Origin: an uncultured Acetatifactor sp.
Lineage (GTDB): Bacteria; Bacillota; Clostridia; Lachnospirales; Lachnospiraceae
Direction of reading: 5' to 3'
NCBI GenBank assembly: GCA_910589035.1
Contig: CAJUSI010000027.1
Coordinates: 1 to 44,615 of the forward strand
DNA length: 44,615 nt
Numbering within the stretch: position 1 is the first letter of the stretch; every line of letters starts with the position of its first letter. Below the pieces are notes generated by a model, which did not search any database, was not told where the DNA came from, and worked only from the letters and a program-made list of their open reading frames with translations. Below are positions 29,275 to 37,009 of this stretch, in pieces. A program made the translations under genes and the position numbers.

Positions 29275-30567
29275 ATGTTTGCGGATAGAGCGAAAATATA
29301 TGTGAGAAGCGGTAAGGGCGGGGATGGACATGTCTCCTTCCGGCATGAAAAATTTGTGGCTGCAGGAGGCCCTGACGGGGGAGACGGCGGCAGGGGAGGA
29401 GATGTTATCTTTGTGGTGGACGAGGGGCTGAATACCCTGATTGATTTTCGCCATATCCGGAAATACAAGGCACAGGACGGGGAACCCGGCGGCAAGAAAA
29501 ACTGCCGGGGAAAGGACGGAAAGGATATCGTCATCAAGGTGCCTCCCGGAACCGTCATCAAGGAAGCGGAGACGGGAAAGGTGATCATGGATATGTCGGG
29601 AGAGAACCGGAGGTTCGTGATCCTGAAGGGAGGACGGGGCGGAAGCGGCAACCAGCATTATGCCACAAGCACCATGCAGGCTCCCATGTATGCCCAGCCG
29701 GGACGTCCGGCGAAGGAGCTGGAACTCATGCTGGAGCTGAAGGTGATTGCGGATGTGGGACTGGTGGGACTTCCCAATGTGGGAAAATCCACCCTTTTGT
29801 CCCGTGTTTCCAACGCAAAGCCCAAGATAGCAAATTATCATTTTACCACACTGAACCCCAATCTGGGTGTGGTGGATCTGGACGGGACGAAAGGATTTGT
29901 GATGGCGGATATCCCCGGACTGATTGAGGGGGCTTCCGAAGGGGTTGGGCTGGGTCATGAATTCCTGCGTCATATAGAGCGTACCAAGGTGATCATTCAC
30001 ATTGTGGATGCCGCCGGAACCGAAGGAAGGGATCCTATAGAGGATATTTATACCATTAACAGGGAACTGGAGGCCTACAATCCGGACATTGCAAAGCGTC
30101 CCCAGGTGATAGCCGCCAACAAGATCGATGCCGTTTATGACGGGGACGGCAATCCCGTGGAGGCCATCAAAGCCGAATTTGAACCCAGGGGAATTGCAGT
30201 CTATCCCATATCTGCGGTCAGCGGCCAGGGCGTCAGGGAGCTTCTGTATCATGTGAATGAGATGCTGGAAGGCCTGGGGAAGGAAATGACTGTGTTTGAA
30301 CCGGAGTATTTCCCGGAGACGGCGGTGAACCAGGATGCGGAAGAACCCTACACAGTGGAATACGACAGGGAAGAAGACGAGTATGTGGTGGAGGGGCCCG
30401 GCGTGGAGAAGATGCTTGGCTATACCAATCTGGACAGTGAAAAGGGATTCCGTTTTTTCCAGAATTATCTCAAGTCTTCCGGTATCCTGAAGGAACTGGA
30501 AGCTCTGGGAATTGAGGATGGAGATACGGTGCGCCTTTACGGACATTCCTTTGAATATTATAAATAA
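29275..30567 (+). CDS. obgE: GTPase Obg/CgtA
   Basis: A 430-residue ribosome-associated GTPase acting in 50S maturation and stress control. Domain order is the glycine-rich Obg fold (about 1-158, with KGGDGHVSFRHEKF and GGPDGGDGGRGGDV), the G domain with GLPNVGKST near residue 165, ADIPGLIEGAS and NKID, and a C-terminal OCT domain (about 350-430). ATG 29275 is chosen because AAAGGAG lies upstream and the Obg fold starts MFADRAKIYVRSG; the earlier in-frame ATG at 29236 lies within the rpmA terminator. Confidence 0.97.
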   Translation: MFADRAKIYVRSGKGGDGHVSFRHEKFVAAGGPDGGDGGRGGDVIFVVDEGLNTLIDFRHIRKYKAQDGEPGGKKNCRGKDGKDIVIKVPPGTVIKEAETGKVIMDMSGENRRFVILKGGRGGSGNQHYATSTMQAPMYAQPGRPAKELELMLELKVIADVGLVGLPNVGKSTLLSRVSNAKPKIANYHFTTLNPNLGVVDLDGTKGFVMADIPGLIEGASEGVGLGHEFLRHIERTKVIIHIVDAAGTEGRDPIEDIYTINRELEAYNPDIAKRPQVIAANKIDAVYDGDGNPVEAIKAEFEPRGIAVYPISAVSGQGVRELLYHVNEMLEGLGKEMTVFEPEYFPETAVNQDAEEPYTVEYDREEDEYVVEGPGVEKMLGYTNLDSEKGFRFFQNYLKSSGILKELEALGIEDGDTVRLYGHSFEYYK

Positions 30568-30676
30568 TCGGATTGCCTTGCCTCAGGCGCTCGACAGCGA
30601 AATCCTGCGCTTTCCGGCAAAATTTCGGTTCCGGCTTTACAGGTTGGAAGGGAGGCAGGCAGAAAGGGAGAGGAGT

Positions 30677-30967
30677 ATGACAAGTAAGCAGAGAGCATAT
30701 TTAAAAAGCCTGGCCAGCAGCCTGAATTCGATTTTTCAGGTGGGCAAGTCCAGCCTGACGCCGGAGCTCACGCAGGCGGTGGCGCAGGCTTTCAATAGAA
30801 ATGAACTGATCAAGGTATCAGTGCTGAAGAATTGCCTGGATGATCCCAGAGAAATTGCGGAGATGCTGGCGGAAAGAACACATTCCCAGGTAGTGCAGGT
30901 GATCGGCAAGAAAATCGTCCTGTATAAGCCGGACAGGGAGAACCCGGTTATCGTGCTGCCGGACTGA
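30677..30967 (+). CDS. yhbY: YhbY family RNA-binding protein
   Basis: A 96-residue CRM-domain protein associated with pre-50S ribosomes. It begins MTSKQRAYLKSLASSL, and contains the typical VGKSSLTPELTQAV, LIKVSVL and AERTHSQVVQVIGKKIVLYK. ATG 30677 follows GGGAGAGGAG; the longer frame from 30512 overlaps obg and is not supported. In Firmicutes this gene commonly links obg to nadD. Confidence 0.95.
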   Translation: MTSKQRAYLKSLASSLNSIFQVGKSSLTPELTQAVAQAFNRNELIKVSVLKNCLDDPREIAEMLAERTHSQVVQVIGKKIVLYKPDRENPVIVLPD

Positions 30968-31125
30968 GCCGTTATCATGAGATTTTATGGGAATGGCTGT
31001 CAGGGAGTCTGGCATTGCCATTGGCTCTTCGGATATGTGCTGTTCAGAGGATTCTGTGATAATTCCGGCAATGTCAGTGTAATAGGGAATGGTCCGGGCT
31101 TGCGGAACAGGGGAGGAATGTGAAA

Positions 31126-31749
31126 ATGAAACGGATCGGTATCATGGGAGGAACCTTCAATCCCATCCACATTGGTCATTTGCTTCTGGCGGAATGGGCG
31201 CTTGAGGATGCCGCTCTGGATGAAGTGTGGATGATTCCCGCCGGTTCTCCTTATATGAAATCACCGGAGGAGATTCTGCCCGGCAGGGAGCGCCTGCATA
31301 TGGCAGAGCTTGCCGTCCGGGGGAGCAGCGCAATAAAATGCCTGGATACGGAGATAACAAGAGAGGGTCCCACCTACAGTTACGAGACGCTTGAGCTTCT
31401 CAAGAAGGCATATCCTGAGAACGCGTATTATTTCATTGTGGGCACCGATTGTCTCTTTTCCATTGCGGACTGGAAATGTCCGGAGAGAATTTTTCAGAAC
31501 TGCACCCTGATCGCCGCTGTGCGGGAGGGGACTTCCATGGATGCCATGGAGGAAAAAAAGAGGGAGCTGGAGAAACGTTTCCGGGAAACGGGAGCAAAAA
31601 TAATCCTGCTGCCGTTTCTCAATATACCGGTGTCCTCCACGGAGATCCGCAGGCGTATCCGTGAGGGGAAGAGTGTTCGATATCTGGTGCCGGAAGATGT
31701 ATTAAGATATATCAGGGAAAAGGATTTTTACCGTGAAAAAGTCAAATAG
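31126..31749 (+). CDS. nadD: Nicotinate-nucleotide adenylyltransferase
   Basis: Adenylates nicotinate mononucleotide in NAD synthesis. It is 207 residues, with the nucleotidyltransferase motif GGTFNPIHIGH at residues 8-18, VWMIPAGSPYMK, IVGTDCLFSIADWKCPERIF and the C-terminal ISSTEIRRRI-type motif VSSTEIRRRIREG. ATG 31126 is used because GGGAGGA at 31111-31117 lies 8 bases before it; GTG 31120 is too close. The end overlaps yqeK by 17 bases. Confidence 0.96.
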   Translation: MKRIGIMGGTFNPIHIGHLLLAEWALEDAALDEVWMIPAGSPYMKSPEEILPGRERLHMAELAVRGSSAIKCLDTEITREGPTYSYETLELLKKAYPENAYYFIVGTDCLFSIADWKCPERIFQNCTLIAAVREGTSMDAMEEKKRELEKRFRETGAKIILLPFLNIPVSSTEIRRRIREGKSVRYLVPEDVLRYIREKDFYREKVK

Positions 31750-32302
31750 TTTAAAAAAGCTTAGAAAAGCAATGGAAAAGGCTCAGAATGCCCGGCGGTT
31801 CGAGCATACCCTGGGTGTGGAATATACAGCGGCGGCATTGGCCATGCGCTATGACTGCGATGTAAAGAGTGCCCAGATTGCAGGTCTCCTTCATGACTGT
31901 GCAAAATGCCTTTCGGATGAGAAGCGTCTGTCGATCTGTGAGAAAAATCATATCCCCATGACAGAGCTGGAGAGGCGGAATCCCTTTTTGCTCCATGCCA
32001 AGGCAGGCGCTTATCTGGCAGAGAAGAAATACGGTGTGAGCAATCCGGATATTCTTAATGCCATCCGCAGCCATACCACCGGCAGACAGGGTATGAGCAC
32101 CCTGGAGAAAATAGTCTTCATTGCAGACTATATCGAGCCGGGCAGAAAGCATGCGCCGAATCTGAAGCAGGTGCGAAAGCTGGCCTTTACCGACCTGGAC
32201 GAGGCTCTGGTGAAGATCCTGGGGGATACCCTGCATTATCTAAAAGAAACCGGAGGGGATATCGATCCCATGACGGAGGAAACCTGGCGGTATTATTCTT
32301 AG
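31733..32302 (+). CDS. yqeK: YqeK HD-domain phosphohydrolase (Ap4A hydrolase)
   Basis: A 189-residue HD-domain protein; characterised members hydrolyse diadenosine tetraphosphate to ADP. Metal-binding residues are visible in RRFEHTLGVEYTA (first His), GLLHDCAKCL (HD pair) and the later HAKAGAYLA and IRSHTTG. The GTG start at 31733 lies within the end of nadD, so the two are probably translationally coupled; this matches the usual nadD-yqeK-rsfS order. Confidence 0.94.
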   Translation: MKKSNSLKKLRKAMEKAQNARRFEHTLGVEYTAAALAMRYDCDVKSAQIAGLLHDCAKCLSDEKRLSICEKNHIPMTELERRNPFLLHAKAGAYLAEKKYGVSNPDILNAIRSHTTGRQGMSTLEKIVFIADYIEPGRKHAPNLKQVRKLAFTDLDEALVKILGDTLHYLKETGGDIDPMTEETWRYYS

Positions 32303-32342
32303 ACAAGTATGGGTAAACCAAGAAAAGAGAGAGGGTGAAATA

Positions 32343-32705
32343 ATGGAAAAGAAGAACTCCATGGAAATGGCGAGACTGGCAATCACAGCTCTGGAGGATA
32401 AGAAGGCGGAAGATATCCGTGTCATCGATATCAGCGAAGTGTCTGTTCTTGCGGATTACTTCATCATTGCGGGAGGAGGCAGCAAGAGCCAGATCCAGGC
32501 ACTGTGCGATAATGTGGAAGAGGTTCTGGGCCGTTCTGGTTACACACAGAAGCAGACGGAGGGCTATAACACCGCAAACTGGATTTTAATGGATTTCGGC
32601 GACGTAATCATTCATATTTTTGACAGGGAGAACCGGCTGTTCTATGATTTGGAGAGGATCTGGAGGGACGGTAAAACGGTGGACATAGATGAGCTGAGAG
32701 CATAA
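32343..32705 (+). CDS. rsfS: Ribosomal silencing factor RsfS
   Basis: A 120-residue protein of the RsfS/YbeB/iojap family that binds L14 and blocks subunit joining in starvation. Typical segments are KKAEDIRVIDIS, LADYFIIAGGGSKSQIQAL and WILMDFGDVIIHIFDRENRLFYDLERIW. GAGAGGGTGAAATA precedes the ATG. It is the last gene of this operon and is followed by a strong terminator. Confidence 0.96.
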   Translation: MEKKNSMEMARLAITALEDKKAEDIRVIDISEVSVLADYFIIAGGGSKSQIQALCDNVEEVLGRSGYTQKQTEGYNTANWILMDFGDVIIHIFDRENRLFYDLERIWRDGKTVDIDELRA

Positions 32706-32816
32706 TCGAAGGCCGCTTCCAAATGGCCGATAGCTGCTTCCTTCCGACAAAATGCAGGGAAAATAGCAGGAAATGGGTAAAGAGACAATAGTTGGAACAT
32801 CGTAGCTAAAAAGGAA

Positions 32817-32865
32817 TGAAAAGAAGGCCGGTGAATTACAAAATTCATCATCGGCCTTCTTTTCA
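32817..32865. terminator. Bidirectional terminator between rsfS and DUF378
   Basis: TGAAAAGAAGGCCG (32817-32830) pairs perfectly with CGGCCTTCTTTTCA (32852-32865); an inner GAATT/AATTC pair caps it. The A-run on one arm and the T-run on the other let it work for transcripts from both sides, which suits the convergent genes here. Confidence 0.9.
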
Positions 32866-32913
32866 TACTTGATCCTTGCTGAATTTCCGGATCTCTTCTT
32901 TGGATTTTCTGTT

Positions 32914-33126
32914 CTAAGCTTCCCCTCTGTTGCCAAGGTGCAAATAGAAGCTAATGAGGTATAATCCGCAGACGCCTACGATTGCGTAGACAATTCTGGA
33001 AATCCATGACATGTCGCCGAAAATAAAGGCTACCAGGTCAAAACGGAATATACCGATCAATGCCCAGTTGATGGCGCCGATAATGGCTATGGTAAGGGCA
33101 GTACCGTCCAAAAATTTATTTCCCAT
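32914..33126 (-). CDS. DUF378 small membrane protein
   Basis: A 70-residue protein with two membrane helices and the family hallmark IAIIGAINWALIGIFRFDLVAFIFG, here at about residues 13-37, followed by RIVYAIVGVCGLYLI. DUF378 has no known function and is frequent in Firmicutes. The start at 33126 is chosen for the AGAGGGA upstream on the minus strand; a longer frame to 33204 starts in an unlikely context. It is convergent with rsfS and shares the terminator. Confidence 0.9.
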   Translation of the reverse strand: MGNKFLDGTALTIAIIGAINWALIGIFRFDLVAFIFGDMSWISRIVYAIVGVCGLYLISFYLHLGNRGEA

Positions 33127-33279
33127 AATTATCCCTCTTTTCTGCACGGCAAATTGAAGTTCCGGCAAGATTAATATTTGCAGAATTTGTAGAAAAATAC
33201 CCAAATATTAAAATGGGAAAAATTTGGCTCTTGGAATTGATTCCGTTCTCTGGAGTCCTTTTTATTGCTAATATTATTC

Positions 33280-33897
33280 CTATTTATAAAAACGGAAGAT
33301 ACCGAATACCCTGCCAAGAATCTGGCAATCCTCCACAATAATGGGATCCATGGTGTCGTTTTCAGGCTGCAGGCGGATATATCCGTTTTCTTTGTAAAAA
33401 GTCTTCACCGTAGCGGAATCCTCGATCAGGGCCACCACAATATCTCCGTTTCGGGCCGTGCTGCAGGCATTGACAAAAACCCTGTCGCCGTTGAAGATTC
33501 CGGCATTGATCATGGAATCTCCGCGGACATTTAAAATAAAGGATTCGCCTTTGGGGACAACCTCTGCGGGAACCGGAAAATATTCCACAATATTTTCTTC
33601 CGCCAGAATGGGCTGTCCTGCCGCCACATTACCGATGACAGGAAGGCTTACCATTTCCGTGCGGACTGTCTGGAAGCTGTCGTCACAAATCTCAATCGCT
33701 CTCGGCTTGGTGGGATCCCGGCGGATATAACCGTTTTTCTCCAGCGTCTCCAGATGGGAGTGCACTGAGGACGTGGATTTCAGATTCACCGTCTCACAGA
33801 TTTCACGCACTGTGGGCGGGTATCCCTTTCTAAGTATCTCGTCTTTAATATAATCAAGTATTTCCTGCTGTTTGGGTGATATTTTTCCGGATGCCAT
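33280..33897 (-). CDS. lexA: SOS repressor LexA
   Basis: A 205-residue repressor of the SOS regulon. The N-terminal winged helix-turn-helix covers about residues 1-65 (YPPTVREICETVNLKSTSSV), and the self-cleaving S24 peptidase domain has the cleavage site VAAGQP (Ala93-Gly94), the nucleophile Ser128 in GDSM and the base Lys165 in TVKTFY. AGGAGG lies 8 bases before the ATG on the minus strand. The upstream region carries LexA-like boxes, consistent with autoregulation. Confidence 0.97.
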   Translation of the reverse strand: MASGKISPKQQEILDYIKDEILRKGYPPTVREICETVNLKSTSSVHSHLETLEKNGYIRRDPTKPRAIEICDDSFQTVRTEMVSLPVIGNVAAGQPILAEENIVEYFPVPAEVVPKGESFILNVRGDSMINAGIFNGDRVFVNACSTARNGDIVVALIEDSATVKTFYKENGYIRLQPENDTMDPIIVEDCQILGRVFGIFRFYK

Positions 33898-33964
33898 ATT
33901 TTCTACCTCCTGGTTGGCTGAGCCTGTAAATCTGGTTGAGGGATTGCTGTAAACAATACCTTAA

Positions 33965-33993
33965 ATTATAGGTTTTCCATCTGCCTGTATCCA
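33965..33993 (-). promoter_or_regulatory. Candidate lexA promoter
   Basis: On the minus strand, TGGATA (33988-33993), 17 bases, then TATAAT (33965-33970). A second possible pair, TTGCTT (34016-34021) with TAAACT (33993-33998), also 17 bases apart, would have its -35 inside the first LexA-like box. Which one is used cannot be decided from sequence. Confidence 0.5.
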
Positions 33994-34018
33994 GTTTATC
34001 ACATTTTGGCCCAAAAAG

Positions 34019-34045
34019 CAAACATATATTCCAAAAATATGTTCG
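34019..34045. promoter_or_regulatory. Two abutting LexA-like boxes
   Basis: Box 1, CAAACATATATTCC (34019-34032), matches the Gram-positive SOS consensus CGAACRNRYGTTYC at 12 of 14 positions. Box 2, read on the minus strand as CGAACATATTTTTG (34032-34045), also matches at 12 of 14. They share one base and lie about 120-150 bases upstream of the lexA start, after the end of the upstream recombinase gene. Confidence 0.6.
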
Positions 34046-34072
34046 ATTTTCAGCCCCTCTCATTCAGATATA

Positions 34073-35152
34073 TCAATGTTTCTCTCTGCCGGAGGGTTCC
34101 TCCCGGAGTCTCACATACTGGGCAGCCCTGCGGCGGCGTTCGTCCTGCTGTGCCGCGTAATGCTTTCTTGTGGTGTTCACATCCTTATGTCCCAGCACAT
34201 CCGCCACCAGATAGATATCCCCTGTCTCCTGATAGAGGCTGGTTCCGTAGGTGCTTCTGAGCTTATGGGGAGTGATTTTCTTTAAGGTAGTCACGCGGGA
34301 TGCGTATTTTTTGACCAGATTTTCCACCGCACGCACCGTAATTCTGCGGTTCTGCAGAGAGAGGAAGAGTGCGCTCTCATGCCCCTCCATGGGTATGACA
34401 TGGTCCCTTTCCTCAAGATAATCCAGCAGAGCGGTTTCCACCTCGTCCCCGAAATAGACCACCGCCTCATAGCCTCCCTTGCGCCGGACCTTAATACCGC
34501 AGACATCGAAGTTTACATCCTGGAGATCCAGCCCCACGCATTCCGATACACGGATGCCTGTGCCAAGCAGCAGGGTCAGAAGCGCCACATCCCGGATTCT
34601 GGTCTTCTTATGATACTCCAGTTCCTTTTTGGTAAGCCTCGTTCCGTCCTCCACCTGGTCAAGAAGGATGGATACCTCGTTGGGCTCCAGACGGATGATT
34701 TCCTTTTCGTGGAGCTTGGGCATGGAGACCAGGGAGGCCGGATTGGAGGAGATCAGCTCCGACTGGTAGAAATAATTATAGAAGCTGCGGAGCGCGGCCA
34801 GCTTTCTGGACTTTCCCCGCTCTTCGTTTGTGATCTCCCTGCCCTCCTTCTGATAGAGGGACATATATTCCAGGTATTCCTCGATGTCCATGCGGGTGAT
34901 CTGGTCTAAAAGGGAGAGGGGATAGTCCCGGATCTCCATTTTCCCGCACACGGCATTCCGTTCATGGAGGAATTCAAAAAAGAGCCTCAGATCATAGGCG
35001 TAGGCCAGCCTGGTGCGCGCCGAGGTATACTCTTCGATTCCCCGGAAAAAGGTTCTGCAAAAGGAGGGAAGGGTATCCAGGACAGCCCTCATTTTCAGAA
35101 TATTCTGTTTGTTCTGCTCATCATGATAATTATTCTGGTTTAAGACAGCCAT
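34073..35152 (-). CDS. Tyrosine recombinase of the XerC/XerD type
   Basis: A 359-residue site-specific recombinase. The N-terminal SAM-like core-binding domain (about 30-135) precedes a complete catalytic domain: Arg201 (GTGIRVSE), Lys225 (RRKGG), His296 and Arg299 (PHKLRS), His322 (LGHKDV) and nucleophile Tyr332 (KHYA). It is longer than XerC/D (about 300) because of a longer N-terminus and a charged C-terminal tail. It lies next to lexA and ttcA with no element ends, so it looks like a resident gene. Its start overlaps the ttcA end by 23 bases. Targets are unknown. Confidence 0.9.
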   Translation of the reverse strand: MAVLNQNNYHDEQNKQNILKMRAVLDTLPSFCRTFFRGIEEYTSARTRLAYAYDLRLFFEFLHERNAVCGKMEIRDYPLSLLDQITRMDIEEYLEYMSLYQKEGREITNEERGKSRKLAALRSFYNYFYQSELISSNPASLVSMPKLHEKEIIRLEPNEVSILLDQVEDGTRLTKKELEYHKKTRIRDVALLTLLLGTGIRVSECVGLDLQDVNFDVCGIKVRRKGGYEAVVYFGDEVETALLDYLEERDHVIPMEGHESALFLSLQNRRITVRAVENLVKKYASRVTTLKKITPHKLRSTYGTSLYQETGDIYLVADVLGHKDVNTTRKHYAAQQDERRRRAAQYVRLREEPSGREKH

Positions 35153-35867
35153 GGGATTCCCAACCTTTCATATTTCCGTTCTGAATTGCCGTAAACATTC
35201 TTTCCTTTACCCCCGGATTGTCCAGATTCAGCTGCCGGAGCAGCTGCTTTACATATTCCCGCTTTGTATGCCCATCAGCGGGACAGGGGCTTTTCACTAC
35301 AGGTACATGGTATTTATTGACAAAGCCGATCACATCCGCCTCGTTCATATACATCAGGGGCCGGATTACGGTAATTCCCGTTCTGTCCAGATAAGTGACG
35401 GGGGAGAAGGTGTGGAAGCGTCCCTCGAAAATCAGTGACATAAGCATGGTTTCCACCACGTCGTCCTTATGGTGGGCATAGGCCACCTTATTGCAGCCCG
35501 CCTCCCGGATGGCCTGGTTTAAAGCTCCTTTGCGCATTTTCGCACAGAGGGAGCAGGGATTTTCCTCCCTGCGGTCCTCAAAGATGATTTTAGCAATATC
35601 CGTCTTCAGGATGGTGTAATGCACATCCAGCTCCCTGCACAGCTCCTTTATTTTCTCCAGATCCAGATTCTCAAAGCCCAGGTCCACCGTCACTGCCTGA
35701 AGCCGGAAATGCTTCGGATAAAAGCGCTGCAGACCGTGGAGGGCATAGAGCAGTGTGAGGCTGTCCTTGCCGCCGGAGATGCCCACGGCAATTTGATCCC
35801 CTTCTTCAATCATCCCGTAATCATCCGCCGCGCGGCGGACATAGCTTAATACCTGCTGCAGTTTCAC
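35130..35867 (-). CDS. ttcA: TtcA-type tRNA 2-thiocytidine synthetase family protein
   Basis: A 245-residue PP-loop ATP pyrophosphatase. The ATP-binding SGGKDS lies at residues 31-36; the cysteines expected to hold an iron-sulfur cluster are in NPCSLCAKMRKGA (CxxC) and SPCPADG. AYAHHKDDVVETMLM is also typical. TtcA thiolates C32 of some tRNAs; related enzymes act on other positions, so the exact target is inferred. The GTG start at 35867 has GAGG upstream on the minus strand. It is probably cotranscribed with the recombinase. Confidence 0.85.
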   Translation of the reverse strand: MKLQQVLSYVRRAADDYGMIEEGDQIAVGISGGKDSLTLLYALHGLQRFYPKHFRLQAVTVDLGFENLDLEKIKELCRELDVHYTILKTDIAKIIFEDRREENPCSLCAKMRKGALNQAIREAGCNKVAYAHHKDDVVETMLMSLIFEGRFHTFSPVTYLDRTGITVIRPLMYMNEADVIGFVNKYHVPVVKSPCPADGHTKREYVKQLLRQLNLDNPGVKERMFTAIQNGNMKGWESHGCLKPE

Positions 35868-36003
35868 ATCTATACCTCATCTTTCTGCCTGCACTAAGCG
35901 GGTGAACGGAGAGCCTGACCCTCCTGATCTGATCCGCCGCATTGCCCATGGTCTTATTTTACCATAAATATGCCTGCAATTCCATCTTATTTTGCTGAAA
36001 ACA

Positions 36004-36121
36004 AAATCAGACGAATTCTGCTGAAGGTGAAACCAGAAGAATTCTGCTGAAAGCGAACCAGAAGAATTCTGCTGAAGGCGAAACCAGAAGAATACTGCCG
36101 AAAGCGCATCCGGACGAGGCG
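36004..36121. repeat. Tandem repeat, about 26-base unit, four copies
   Basis: Units begin at 36004, 36030, 36056 and 36081 (26, 26, 25 and 26 bases) with the shared core AGAAGAATTCTGCTGAA and small changes; a partial fifth unit follows to about 36121. The core contains AGAATTCT, a short palindrome. The array sits upstream of the rubrerythrin promoter region. Confidence 0.9.
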
Positions 36122-36142
36122 CGGATTGAGGACGGAAAAAGG

Positions 36143-36171
36143 TTGACAGCGCAGGCAGACATATCCAAAAT
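36143..36171 (+). promoter_or_regulatory. Candidate promoter for rubrerythrin
   Basis: A perfect TTGACA (36143-36148), 17 bases, then CAAAAT (36166-36171), a weak -10. It starts just after the tandem repeat array and lies about 90 bases before the start codon. No obvious PerR box was recognised. Confidence 0.45.
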
Positions 36172-36260
36172 CGATTCCAAAATGCGGAAAATAATAGAAT
36201 CGGACAATTCGGGTAATACTATGGATGCAAATATTATATATAAAATAAGGAGTGATTACT

Positions 36261-36866
36261 ATGGCGGATTTTTTGAACAGTGTGACAAAGGATAATCTGA
36301 TGAGGGCTTTTGCGGGGGAGAGCCAGGCCAGAAACAGGTATACCTTCGCCGCATCCCAGGCTAAGAAGAACGGACTGCAGGTTATCAGCGCAATTTTTGC
36401 ATTTACAGCCTCCCAGGAAAAGGAGCATGCGGAAATCTTCTATAATCATCTGAAGGAATTGTCCGGAAATACAATTTTCATCGACGGGGGGTATCCCGTG
36501 GATCTCTCGGATAATGTGGCGGAGCTGCTGAGCATGGCCCAGCACAATGAATACGAAGAGCACGATTCCGTTTATCAGTCCTTCGGAGAGACCGCAAAAC
36601 AGGAGGGCTTCCTGCAGATAGCATCCTCTTTTCTCCAAATCGCTTCCATTGAAAAGATTCATGGGGACCGTTTCGGCAGATATGCCCGGCTGCTTCAGGA
36701 GGGAAAGCTCTTTGTTTCGGATGTGGAAGAGGAGTGGATGTGCTTAAACTGCGGATATGTAATGAAAGGAAAGCAGGCTCCCATGAGCTGTCCTGTCTGC
36801 CATCATGACAGAGGATATTTTATCCGGTTTGAGCTTGCGCCCTACGAGGGAGTATACAGGAAGTAA
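36261..36866 (+). CDS. rbr: Rubrerythrin family protein
   Basis: A 201-residue non-haem iron protein that reduces hydrogen peroxide in anaerobes. The N-terminal ferritin-like diiron domain has the ligand helices GESQARNRYTFAA, ASQEKEHAEIFYNHL and later ASIEKIHGDRF; the C-terminal rubredoxin-like domain has CLNCGYV and CPVCHHDRGYF. ATG 36261 lies 8 bases after AAGGAG; an earlier GTG at 36252 lies inside that site. It is flanked by its own promoter candidates and looks monocistronic. Presence fits an obligate anaerobe. Confidence 0.95.
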   Translation: MADFLNSVTKDNLMRAFAGESQARNRYTFAASQAKKNGLQVISAIFAFTASQEKEHAEIFYNHLKELSGNTIFIDGGYPVDLSDNVAELLSMAQHNEYEEHDSVYQSFGETAKQEGFLQIASSFLQIASIEKIHGDRFGRYARLLQEGKLFVSDVEEEWMCLNCGYVMKGKQAPMSCPVCHHDRGYFIRFELAPYEGVYRK

Positions 36867-36926
36867 GCTTTTTAATGAAGAAGAGAAGCTTTTGCTAAAA
36901 CTTTGGTAAAAATGTGAAAAGCCCAC

Positions 36927-36955
36927 TTGTTATGAGCCTAAAAAAATAGTATTAT
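36927..36955 (+). promoter_or_regulatory. Promoter candidate before the AI-2E family gene
   Basis: TTGTTA (36927-36932), 17 bases, then TATTAT (36950-36955), followed by further AT-rich sequence. It is about 55 bases before the start at 37010. Confidence 0.6.
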
Positions 36956-37009
36956 TATATAAAAGAGCGTGACAGCATCAGAATAAAAGCATACAGGGAA
37001 GGGATTCAC

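Larger units (their letters stand above)
35868..36260. other. Intergenic region between divergent ttcA and rubrerythrin
   Basis: These 393 bases contain no convincing gene. They hold the tandem repeat at 36004-36121 and a candidate promoter for rubrerythrin. A minus-strand frame over the repeat reads as repeated SILLVSPSAEF-like peptides only because the repeat unit is close to a multiple of three, so it is not called. Confidence 0.7.

Noticed and set aside
29257..30546. A 429-codon minus-strand frame opposite obg
   Set aside because: The composition is typical of an antisense shadow and the plus strand encodes a complete Obg GTPase.
34073..35152. Integrase of a prophage or integrative element
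   Set aside because: Its neighbours lexA and ttcA are core genes, it overlaps ttcA, and no attachment repeats, tRNA or cargo genes were seen.
36004..36121. CRISPR array
   Set aside because: The units follow one another without unique spacers and no cas gene is present.
36007..36207. A minus-strand frame with repeated SILLVSPSAEF-like peptides
   Set aside because: The peptide repeat is a by-product of the 26-base tandem DNA repeat; there is no ribosome binding site and the frame breaks where the unit length changes.
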